A stretch of DNA of 64,000 nucleotides from positions 47,430,001-47,494,000 of the forward strand of contig OZ231128.1 of NCBI GenBank assembly GCA_965153355.1. Direction: 5' to 3'. Shown here one piece after another: positions 13,448 through 24,037 of the stretch (position 1 is the first letter of the stretch; each line of letters opens with the position of its first letter). Made by a program: the position numbers and the translations under genes. The DNA comes from Flaccisagitta enflata (Eukaryota > Chaetognatha > Sagittoidea > Aphragmophora). The notes under the pieces were generated by a model. The model did no database searches, had not been told where the DNA came from, and was given only the letters and a program-made list of their open reading frames with translations.

Positions 13448-13725
13448 TTTTGGGCAGCGGCCCCGAAGAGGACAAACGCTATCTTTACATAGAAATTTCT
13501 CCTTCTTCTGAGGTTAAAATCCCAGTCTCGAGGCTCAAATCCCAGCCTCGAGGCCCCAAGTCTGGTCCTCGAGGCTCAAATCCCAGCCTCCAGGCCTAAT
13601 TCAACCTTGAAGCTCAAAATAAAATAGCATGGGTCATTGGCCGCTGCCCCTCTTACCACCACACACCCACATACACTCACATAGAGGCAACTGGTACCGC
13701 TGACCATCTGACCCTTTTGCGACTA
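13448..13725 (-). mobile_element. B element, short copy
   Basis: This is the inverse of the copies at 9041 and 45238. On the plus strand it begins GGGCAGCGGCCCC, carries about five 20-bp units (GAGGCTCAAATCCCAGCCTC type), then 'agcatgggtcattggccgctgcccc'. It ends GGTACCGCTGACCATCTGACCC and TTTTGCGACTA. A HINE-like copy begins 17 bp further right. Confidence 0.6.
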
Positions 13726-13742
13726 TTCTTTTCTTTCGTTTC

Positions 13743-13936
13743 TAGTTGCGGATTCGCGAATCTATAAGAGGAAATGTCCGTCCGTCCGTCCTTCCGTCCT
13801 TCATTCCGTCCATCCATCCTTCTGTCCTTCATTCCGTCCGTCCGTCCGTAATGATTGAGTTGAAAAGTGTGAAAACGCGCATTTCCGCCCCTGCCCACTC
13901 GTCCGCATCTGGTGGCCGTGTATCCGGCCTTGTTTT
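13743..13936 (+). mobile_element. HINE-like element, subtype 1 tail
   Basis: The hairpin end TAGTTGCGGATTCGCGAATCTATAAGAGG is followed by a long (GTCC)n/(TTCC) core, 'attgagttgaaaagtgtgaaaacgcgc', 'gcccctgcccactcgtccgc' and GTGTATCCGGCCTTGTTTT. A separate fragment of the subtype-2 tail (CGTCCGTGACGATCTTGTAACCC) follows at about 13970-14005. Confidence 0.7.
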
Positions 13937-14008
13937 ACAGTAATTTTCTTTTCCGCCCGTACCTTCCCTCGTCCGTGACGATCTTGTAACCCTGCATTAC
14001 TTATTCTG

Positions 14009-14530
14009 TTTTTCTTTTCCTAAATATATCTCACATATAATGTTTTGCTCACTTAACTTGCTCTCACTTTTTTCTCACGTCTTATCATGTGACATGACCC
14101 ATGTTTCGTTTGTTTTTTTCTTCTTTATTTTCTTCTTCTTTATTTTTTTCTGCGTCTGTTGCCCATTTGTTCCTCTCATTCTCTTCCTTTACCTACTCTT
14201 ATACTTTTTCTTCCATTCCTTTATTTGTCAGTAATTTTTTCTTGATTTTGTTCCTTTCTTTTTCTCTTTCATCGTCTCACTTCTATAATTCTATTTTTCT
14301 TCTCTTTCTTTTCTTTTCTTTTTTCTTTTTTCTCGTCTGTCTTTCATTCTTTAATTCCCCCTTCCTTTTCCTTCTTTTCTCTCATTCCCTTTTTCTTTTC
14401 CATTTTTTCCAGGATGCCACTTGCAAAAACACCAAAATGAGATTAGCATTTGATATGGCGAAGGAGAGAGAAGAAGAAAAGTAAACGTGGCTCTGGTGAC
14501 GGATCCTGTAGAACGTGCCACGGGGATGAA
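14009..14530. other. Pyrimidine-rich intergenic sequence
   Basis: T/C-rich without regular repeat units. The Phe/Leu/Ser open frames have no coding support. Confidence 0.5.
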
Positions 14531-14870
<340 letters not shown>

Positions 14871-14879
14871 ACAGAGTCA

Positions 14880-15403
14880 GACAGACTGACACAAAATCAA
14901 ACACGCAAACAAAAAAGAAAGAGGTTTTTTGATAAGTTTCCTTTCTCAAAAAAAAAAAAAAACAGTTAAAACTAAAAGGCCTTTGAGGGCTCTTGAATTT
15001 CAAATCCTCATTACTGTCTCGTTTAGCCTAATTTGAATATTAAAATAAGGGGGGAAAAGACCTGGAAGACGGAAGAAAGATTTTCTCCGTCAACTTGTTA
15101 GAACATAAACGTGTCCCCTGATAATCGGCCATCTTTATGCAAAAGTAAAGATAACGTTTTTAAGCCTTTAGAGAGGTGGCATAAGAGTGCTAGAAGGATG
15201 ATAGGGGGCTGCAAAGGGGTGCTCGGGAGTTATGGGGGATGGTACATGGGGGGGAGGCTGATATTGGGGGAAGGAAGATGAGGGGGGAGTTTAAGAATGG
15301 AATATTGAATAGAACATTGTAGAATGCGACTGAAGTCTGAATTGTCATCGAGGCGCTGTTCTGAGGAAGGAAATCGTGGAAGAAAAAAAGATAATGAAAA
15401 AAA
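14880..15403. other. Intergenic, no gene seen
   Basis: Purine-biased sequence with no supported gene. Confidence 0.5.
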
Positions 15404-15728
15404 TACAGGGTGTTTCATCAAATGATATATAAGAAAACGATGTCATTCTGCTTCTGCAAATGAGGAAACAATTCTGTAAATGAAAAAAAGATTCAAACAG
15501 CTCTTAAACTCCAATTTTTTATGTAAAAATTTCATTGGTCTAAGTTGAGTAATTTAGCCACAATATAGATTTGAAGTAAAATGAATATTTACAGTCAATG
15601 TTTTTTTCATCCTGGAAGTTTTTCTTCAAATCATTCTCAGTTTGAGCTACAGATGCCAGATTGGTCTCAAATTAAAAATATTTTAATTTTCTTTCATTTG
15701 AATCCAATCTGGCATCTGTAGCTCAAAC

Positions 15729-17394
15729 CGTGAATGAATGAATGAATGAATGAATTTATTTACGAAAAGGCACAAAAATTACAATAAGGTCGAGGTATTG
15801 TAAGTAAGCCCGATTCGAAGGATAGCCCATGAAAGTCGATTAAAATGACTTTTTTCAAACGGGGTCCTTTAAAAGTAAAAAAAGGCCGGATACACGGCAA
15901 TCCCAGTCGCGGCGGTTGAGCAGGAGCAATAATCACCGAAAACCGCTCGCAATTTCAAATATTTCGGACGGACCAGCCGACACGGCAAGGTGTAGAGTCG
16001 CGTGTTCGCGACTAAAAATTCATAAAATCGTTAAAAGTAGAAATCGTAAAAGTAAATCCATAACATTGTCAAGAAGATCCGTCGATAAAAACCCGTGTAA
16101 ATCATTCATATTGAGTGATTAGATACTCCTTCATTTTACGTTTAAAAACTTTAAACTCGGAAATAGACTTGATAGAGTCTGGAAGCTCATTCCAATGCTT
16201 GATTGCCGTGTACGCAAAACCGTTAGGGAAAAGAGAAAGTTCCTTAGACAAATGAAAGTTATGACTACTTCCGCGAGTATTGTATGAGTGAGCAGCAGAA
16301 ATCAATTTAAAATTCGGCAGTAGATAAGTGGGAGCCAACTTGTGACGAATACGAAAAAGGTGATTCAATTTGAAAAATTTGACTCGGTCCGGAACAGTAA
16401 GCCATGCCAACTCTCTTAAGTGGTTGACACCTACATGAGCACGATTTTCCAAACTAAAAACAAATCGCACCATTTTGCGTTGAATAACGTTTAACCTTTC
16501 CTTCAATGCTACAGACATTCCACTGTACCACGAGCTGCAGCAATAATCCATATATGGTTGAACAAGAGCAGAGCATAGTGTCTGTCGGCACTTTTTATCT
16601 AAAAGAGAGGACTGACGGTACAGAAAAGCCAATCTACCCGCACAAACTTTCATTAAATTTCCAGCGTGTACGGAACCATTCAGATTTTCATCTAATAGAA
16701 CACCAAGATACTTTACGCTTGACTTGCGTTCAACAGGCGTCCCGTCACAATGAACCCGGAAATCATCAACCCCTTTCAATTTTCTCTTTGAGCCGAAAAG
16801 CAATGCTTCTGTTTTCCCCACGTGAAGGGACAGCCTGTTGTCCACCAGCCAACCCTTACAAGTTGATAATTCAGTACTCAGACGATCTGAAATAACCTTT
16901 GAATCACGATGAGAATAAATGAGCGCGGAATCATCGGCGTATAGAGACAATCTACAAGTCAAACTAACATTCATGTCATTGATATAAATCAAGAACAGAA
17001 GAGGGCCCAAACTGCTACCCTGGGGAACTCCGCAAGTTACGGGTAAAAATTCCGACCTGGTACCACCAATATCAACACATTGACTACGATCGGCTAGATA
17101 CGATTCAAACCAACCCGTTGAAGACATACCAATGGATTTTAACTTTTCACAGAGAATAGAGTGATCCACAGTGTCAAAGGCTTTCTGTAGATCAATCAAA
17201 ACCATGCCAATCAAATTTCCTTTACCAATTTCGCTTCTAATAAAATCGGTCAGACCAATTAAACATGAATCCGTGGAATATCCACCTCTAAACCCAGATT
17301 GATTTTCAAAGAGCAAATCACGCTTCTCTAAATATTCACTTAATTGGGAGTGAGCAGCACGTTCTAAAATCTTGGAAAGAACACCGTTTAGACG
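15729..17394 (-). mobile_element. 5'-truncated CR1-like non-LTR retrotransposon
   Basis: The element lies inside the palindromic MITE. Its 3' end is the left edge: an (ATTC)n tail on the minus strand (about 15733-15760) preceded by AATAAA-like sequence, as CR1/L2-type LINEs carry simple-repeat tails instead of long poly(A). Its 5' truncation falls at about 17394, where MITE sequence resumes. A possible short target duplication, CGTGAA, occurs at both junctions (about 15728 and 17390). The 3' UTR carries its own HINE-like insertion (15881-16013). Confidence 0.75.
15881..16013 (-). mobile_element. HINE-like element inside LINE 3' UTR
   Basis: The tail (GGCCGGATACACGG) is at the left, then CCCAGTCGCGGCGGTTGAGCAGGAGCA, a minimal core GGACGGACCAGCCGAC, and the hairpin AGTCGCGTGTTCGCGACT (15996-16013) followed by A residues. 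It lies between the RT stop codon and the LINE tail, giving three levels of nesting: HINE-like in LINE in MITE. Confidence 0.75.
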
Positions 17395-17421
17395 TGAAAA
17401 TGATTTAAAGAAAAACTTCAA
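16102..17421 (-). CDS. Reverse transcriptase of a CR1-like LINE, N-terminally truncated
   Basis: The open frame of 439 codons has no stop or frameshift. The first ~9 residues are MITE sequence at the insertion junction, so the true LINE protein starts upstream and is lost. From residue ~12 it shows the RT palm: 'VLSKILERAAHSQL', 'NQSGFRGGYSTDSC' (about 40-53), 'LIDLQKAFDTVDHSIL' (about 75-90) and 'CGVPQGSSLGPLLFLIYIND' (130-149). The catalytic YADD is at 161-164. The thumb/C-terminal part carries 'KYLGVLLDE' and ends with an 'NTRGSSHNFHL..FKRKMKEYL' type tail as in CR1/L2-group elements. The endonuclease domain and any ORF1 are absent. The RT would copy element RNA at nicked DNA, but this copy cannot move alone. 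The intact frame suggests a fairly recent insertion. Confidence 0.9.
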   Translation of the reverse strand: MKFFFKSFSRLNGVLSKILERAAHSQLSEYLEKRDLLFENQSGFRGGYSTDSCLIGLTDFIRSEIGKGNLIGMVLIDLQKAFDTVDHSILCEKLKSIGMSSTGWFESYLADRSQCVDIGGTRSEFLPVTCGVPQGSSLGPLLFLIYINDMNVSLTCRLSLYADDSALIYSHRDSKVISDRLSTELSTCKGWLVDNRLSLHVGKTEALLFGSKRKLKGVDDFRVHCDGTPVERKSSVKYLGVLLDENLNGSVHAGNLMKVCAGRLAFLYRQSSLLDKKCRQTLCSALVQPYMDYCCSSWYSGMSVALKERLNVIQRKMVRFVFSLENRAHVGVNHLRELAWLTVPDRVKFFKLNHLFRIRHKLAPTYLLPNFKLISAAHSYNTRGSSHNFHLSKELSLFPNGFAYTAIKHWNELPDSIKSISEFKVFKRKMKEYLITQYE

Positions 17422-17625
17422 AGATGAAAAACATGTTGACTGTAAATATTCATTTTACTTCAAATCTATATTGTGACCAAACTACTCAACTTAAACCAAT
17501 GAAATTTTTGCATGAAAAATTGGGGCTTAAGAGCTCAATGAATCTATTTTCAAAATTGTTGTCTTATCTTTAGAAACAGAACAACATTGTTTTCTTATAT
17601 ATCATTTGATGTGAAACACCTTGTA

Positions 17626-18099
17626 TATGGAAAAGAAGAGGAGGGAAAAAAAAGAAAAAAAGATAAAGACAAAAAAAAGAGAGATACTAAAGATAGAAAA
17701 AGGAAAAATGATTACATTATCAAAAGATGCACATGGTTGGCCTTTTATGGAAAGTTGTCAGATATTCTGACAAAACTATTGAAGTTGGCAACACGTGAAA
17801 AAAAAGAGGATGAGAAAAAAGGCAACGTGAGCTGTAACATAAAGTGCCAAGAACGAAAAAAACGTGATATGATAACGTTGTGAATTTGTAAAGAAGGAAA
17901 GTTGTTTTTTTTATCAAATTTTTCTGATACTCAGCTTTTTAATACAAGTATGGCATGAAACATGTAAGTAAGAAAATTTATGCCGACGAACTACTAAACT
18001 TCATCGCTACAGAAGGTCATGGCCGTCAGTTGGTCTGTTGGTCATGCAAATGGTTTTTTTTTCGAAAAATCTTAGGCTCTTCCATTGGAGAACAGTACC
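17626..18099. other. Intergenic, no gene seen
   Basis: A-rich sequence with no supported exon. Confidence 0.5.
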
Positions 18100-18101
18100 T
18101 A

Positions 18102-18697
18102 CAGTGCGATGGTAGCAATGACGACCTAGACTGGAGGATAGATTTAAAGTACTATAATTTTGTTTGTATCATAAAATATTTGAGATCTAGGGTAATCAAA
18201 GGTTGCGTTATTGAGTGAAAATGTTTGCATCTCTTAAACTTCAACTTGCGACTCGACCTCATTAAGACTTCATTTTTCAAAGTTCTATCCTATCTTAATA
18301 GATCGGGTGGAAAATTTTATATGGTGTTAAAAAAAATCAGCTCAATCGGTCTATTTTTACAGGTTTTATGGTCATTTTAAGTCTAATAAACAAAAGTAAT
18401 GCAAATTAACTTTTGGGTAAAACTTAAAATGGTCATAAAACCTATAAAAATAGTCCGATTGAACTGATTTCTTTCTCAAATCTATATAAAATTTTCTGCC
18501 TGATCTAATGAAATTAGTTAGAACCTTGAAAAATGAAGTCTGATGAGGTCAAGTCACAAGTTTTAGAGATGCAAATGCATTCACTCAATAGAGCAACCTT
18601 TAATTAGCCTAGATCTCAAATATTTCATGATACAAATGAAATTAAGACACCAAAAATCTATCCTCCAGTCTAGGTCGTCATTGCTCCTATCGTACTG
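18102..18697. mobile_element. Palindromic TA-flanked MITE (596 bp)
   Basis: TA at 18100-18101 and 18698-18699 flanks CAGTGCGATGGTAGCAATG at the left and its near inverse CATTGCTCCTATCGTACTG at the right. The two halves are inverted copies over most of their length. Examples are 'gacctagactggaggatagatt' near 18123 with its inverse near 18655, and 'ggttttatggtcattttaag' near 18363 with its inverse near 18425. The axis is at about 18400. There is no coding capacity. The end CAGT(A/G)CGA resembles that of the larger element at 32615, so both may use the same Tc1/mariner-type transposase. Confidence 0.8.
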
Positions 18698-18699
18698 TA

Positions 18700-19334
18700 C
18701 CTCATTATCATTTTGTTCATTAAATTATTCATTTATTCATCTATTCATTCACAAGAGACGTTCAGTCATACAGGACGCATCTTTGGCCTTCATGGTAGAA
18801 TTCCTTTTCACGAACACGTAACTCTAATAGTTGTTGCTCACACGCATATGTCAGTTGGTCTGTCCTTCCACCCGTGCATTACTCCTATGACCAAATGTTC
18901 GCGCGACGACAATGACTGTCCAAGTGAAGGAAAGGGAAAGTTAGCAATCAAAGAGGAATAAGGTTTCGGCCTTAGTAAATGCGAGACCATAAACTGATAC
19001 GACTGCTCATAGACGTGCTTCGAGGCACGTAACAAAATGAATGTTGATACAAATGAAGCGTTTTAAAATGTCGACTTCTTCCACATTTCTGTCAGCTTTG
19101 CTAAACGACTCTAGCTCTGGTTCATAGACTCGTTTCCTCACTTAATCGCGTTTTGACTTAGTTTGTATTCCATTTACAACCTTCATGAGATCATGATGGA
19201 TGAAATCCATTCAACTCATGTGTGAAAACCTGATGATGAATGGTTAAACTTTTTTTCTTTGTTCGACATTAGTCAAATCATCAACGGGTTTTGCCTATGA
19301 AAACCCAGTTAAAGATTCATGTGATTATGAACTA
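18700..19334. other. Intergenic, no gene seen
   Basis: Unique sequence. A short ATTC-rich stretch lies at about 18725-18755. No exon is supported. Confidence 0.5.
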
Positions 19335-19527
19335 ACAAGGCCTGCTGCAAAAGTTTCTTTGGTCCCGAGCGAGTGGGAAGGGTCAATGATGGTGGCGGAG
19401 GAGGCGGAGTCAGTGACTCGAACAGCACTTGTGAGCATCAAAAAAAATATACTAACCATCGACCGATCAACCGACAGAAAGACCGACGTACAGACAGAGC
19501 GGATTTCATAGTTGCGTGAACGCGATT
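19335..19527 (-). mobile_element. HINE-like element, degenerate subtype 1
   Basis: ACAAGGCCTGCTGC at the left, a degenerate middle, a core 'accgatcaaccgacagaaagaccgac', and the hairpin AGTTGCGTGAACGCGATT (19510-19527) followed by A residues. Confidence 0.55.
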
Positions 19528-21150
19528 AAAAAGTGATCCACGCCAGTGAGACATCACGTCGGTTGTAGAAGTATCACACTTACATGAGTGCGGATTATGG
19601 ATGGGATGACAGACGGATGCGGTGTGTGTGTGGGCTGGTGTCACCTTAAGGGGAGCGCAGACAGAGTGAAATTTGTCAATTTTAAATGTTTTAAAATTGA
19701 ACAAAACTTATACATCATGTAGCTTACCTATTAGTGTATATGAATCCATACTTGGATTTTCTTATTCAAGCTCATTTTGTATACAAATTAGGCCTAAAAA
19801 GACATAATTATCAATTTTTTACTAATATATTTAGCTAATTACAGTAAGGCAATCAGTATGAGAGCAAAATTTTTGATGATAACGTTCAAGCAATCATGTG
19901 TGATCATGTTTTTGAGATTTTTTCCACGAAATTTGAGTTTTTTAAAAAAATCTCTAAAAGCACCATTTTTGGCTGGGCAGGCTGTTGGAGGAGAATTTTT
20001 CCCACCAAGCTCGTTTTGATGCCAGTGACAAGGAACCTTTAAAGGAAGCTTCTTCATTCCAACCAGATCGGACAATTATTTTGGAAGTTATGCCATTTTT
20101 TCATTTTTTATCTGGTAGGCTGGTTGGTCTGGTTGGACTGCTTGACATTTTCTTGAGTCACATCAGAAATAGATGAAGGACCTTCTTGATCTGGGTATCA
20201 ACCATGCAAAATTTCATTGAGCTAGCTCGATTGGTTATTGAGATATGTCAATTTGAATTTTAAGAAATTTACTAAATCAAGGCACCAAAACATGCGCGCA
20301 TTTCTGTGCAAAATGCTGTGTGGAAACAAAGAATTAACTATGAGACTTGGTTGGCGAGCGTTACAATTCATTCCTTATTTTGGTAGTGATCAACTTTGGA
20401 ATTTCAGTGTGACCAATCGAATTGGAGTTAAGACTTGAAATTTTAGAGGCATGTACAGAATTTCAACCTCTTTCACATCATATAGATAAATTTAGCGTTA
20501 AGCATATTACTATGCTGTGACATAGTAAGAATCATAGTGTGACATAAGTGTGACAGCTACAACATGGAGCACCTCTGAATTGTAACGCTTCAAGGAAATG
20601 TTGATTTCTAACCAATGGAATGGAAAAAATCTTTGAAAATTGGAGGGAATGTCCTTCAACTAGTTGTCAATGCAATGGAAAAAGAAAAATTGCTTAATGT
20701 TTGAGCGGTGATAGGCTAACAAAAAAAATTGTCAACTTACCTCATTTTTAGCGAAAAATGACTGAAAAATAAAGGGGGGGAGTACTATGTTTCAAAGCTA
20801 TTTTTTGTCATCTTACAGTTGAAATGTTGAGTTCAAACTTTCCACACATATCAATGGATTGATAGTGATTGCTTACAAGCTTTGGGATGACCCTGCTTGA
20901 CATTTTTTGATTAGCTAAACTTGCATTTTGCCTGCAGGGACAAAATCGGGACAGGCCAAAATAGGCCCTTCTACCCCTGTTTTGGACCCCATAGGGGCAG
21001 TCGGTATGGCAAAAATTGGTTTGGTATGGTGCACCAGATAGTTAGGTATGTCACCCAACCTTTGTGACCTTATGCAATTCAACAATGAGAAGCAATGCTT
21101 CTATCATGGTGGAGAGTCGAGGTTTTAGGTGCCCCGATGCTCCAGTCAAT
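19528..21150. other. Intergenic, AT-rich, no gene seen
   Basis: No supported exon. A segment at about 20040-20250 ('ggtaggctggttgg', 'gcaaaatttcattgagctagctcgattgg') resembles the core unit of the element at 969-1963 and may be a relic of the same family. Confidence 0.45.
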
Positions 21151-21154
21151 CAAC

Positions 21155-22115
<961 letters not shown>

Positions 22116-22353
22116 ATGAGAAACCGAAAAAGGAAAATAAGGGGAGAGCGTGTGAGATTTAGGCTCGAAATTCTGTTGGTCCTCTTGATCTTGCCTCTAG
22201 GAAGAGAGTGACAAGGACGGAAGAGCATGCACAGACCCTCTAAATGGTCTAATGACAAATTTGAATGGAGATGCGACAAGAAGTTATGAAACTGCTGAAA
22301 GAGAAGAAAGGGAAAGAAGTAGTACCCACACAAACAAAGGAGACAATAAAAGG

Positions 22354-22354
<1 letters not shown>

Positions 22355-22415
<61 letters not shown>

Positions 22416-22432
22416 ACAACAACAACTATAGC

Positions 22433-22485
<53 letters not shown>

Positions 22486-22487
22486 CT
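22355..22487. repeat. (GA)n-(CAA)n compound microsatellite
   Basis: (GA)n at about 22357-22411 joined directly to (CAA)n with one interruption to about 22485. Confidence 0.95.
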
Positions 22488-22539
22488 TGACAACTTTGGC
22501 ACATGACCAACAAAGGAAATCATTTATGCGGGCGCCTGT

Positions 22540-22936
22540 TCCTCTTGAGCACGAGACTCAATACTTTGCTACGTCCGTCGGTTGATTTGTCCGTACCCTA
22601 CGCTTTGCTCTTTTGGCGTTGTTGGTTTGTTTTCTATCCTTTCTTTTTTCCGTTGTGGGACCGCACAATAGCCTTAGTCCGTCCGTGGGTCCGTAATGCA
22701 CGATTTGTAAATTGGGCTTTTTGATGTGTGTGTGTGTGTGTGCTTGTAGAAGGGGATGTTGAATGGAAGAAGGCGATGTGGATGGTCCACCCGTCCGCAA
22801 CGATATTGTAACCCAAGGTTTCATGTTTGCGTAAATAATTACTGCCCCTGTCCATTCTCTTAATTTCAAAACTCATCAGTCACCGCTATACCTGAGCAGC
22901 GCGACTTTGGTATCTGTGCATCCGGCCTTGTTTTTA
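22540..22936 (+). mobile_element. Composite of degenerate HINE-like copies
   Basis: A degraded hairpin end and (GTCC) core (about 22545-22605) are followed by a second one (about 22650-22700, 'tgggaccgcacaatagccttagtccgtccg'). A subtype-2 tail (GTCCGCAACGATATTGTAACCC) lies at about 22794 and a subtype-1 tail (GCATCCGGCCTTGTTTTT) ends at about 22935. It lies about 110 bp beyond the stop codon of the minus-strand membrane-protein gene, so it may be in that gene's 3' UTR. Confidence 0.5.
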
Positions 22937-23045
22937 TCTCAATTCCTGGTCAAATGCCATATAATCTCAACGACAAAACAAAACAGAACACACATTTTGA
23001 ACTCCAAACTTTGATGGCTCGTCTCCACCCAGCGTTCTGACGCGT

Positions 23046-23999
23046 TTAATCGGCGTCCGCGGCTGCCTCAAGTCTTTCATACGAACCGAGAGAATCCTTG
23101 ACATTATAGTTGTTCTTTTTTTCGCTATGTTTGTTTATTTTGTCATCTTTTGGCTTCGCATCTTTGGTTTCCTGTCTTGTTCCAACTGCATCTTTTCTAT
23201 TCCGCCACCAATAGACGATCGCGCCGACGACGATGATGACGACGAGGACAACAACACCCACGACGATCCCGATAATGCATCCCGTACCGCAGCCGCCGCC
23301 GGAAGAGGATTCCACCGACGCGGTCGTCGACGGTGGCGCCGTCGTCGGTGGAATCGTCGTCGTTGGAATGTAATTGGCGTCACATCCCGCGAACGTCGCG
23401 GATTTATGCACGATCCACGTTTTATCGAGACAGCTTATGCAAGTGTCGTTGATGGATTTGAGATGCTGAGGTTTCGTTTCGCATTTCCCGTCGTCGTTAT
23501 TGTCGTCGTCATCTTCGGCGGTGACTTTTCTTTCTCGCAAAAACTGGTACACGATTTCCCCGCGATCGACTGAGATGTGATCGAGTAAACGCGGCAGTTC
23601 TTTCACCACCGCCTTGAAAAAGTCTTTAAAGGTGCCCTCGTGCAACATGGCGCGATGAGGCAAGCCCAGCAAGCAGTCGCGTAGCCGTTTCGTGTCGTTT
23701 CCCAGTTGAAGATCGACGATTATGTCGGAGCCGTATCGACATCTTTGTAGTTCCGTTTGAAGGCTGTGCTGATGTTTTACTTTGCCGTCACGGGGCCATT
23801 TAGGGTATGTACAGTATTCCCAGTTCGAATGATCGTCTAATGTCCAAAAACTGCTGCCCCATTCGCGTTTACAGATGATGCATTTCCACCAATTTTTCGT
23901 AAATCGAGTTTTCAACAATTCCGGCAAAGCATCACAATCTTCTGTTTCTTCGAGGAAAATTCGGTGCATGTAGCTCTCTTCAGCTGCGTATTAAAATGG

Positions 24000-24037
<38 letters not shown>

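Larger units (their letters stand above)
15406..17623. mobile_element. Palindromic TA-flanked MITE split by a LINE
   Basis: TA dinucleotides at 15404-15405 and 17624-17625 flank inverted ends CAGGGTGTTTCATC and GATGTGAAACACCTTG. The left arm (15406 to about 15675) and right arm (about 15690-15728 plus about 17395-17623) are inverted copies. Matching blocks include 'aatatttacagtcaatg' near 15583 and its inverse near 17438, and an inner hairpin around 'gagctacagatgccagattgg' (15645, inverse 15702). Removing the inserted LINE leaves a near-continuous palindrome of about 550 bp. TA flanks and TIRs of this kind are typical of Tc1/mariner-type elements. No transposase is present. Confidence 0.75.
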
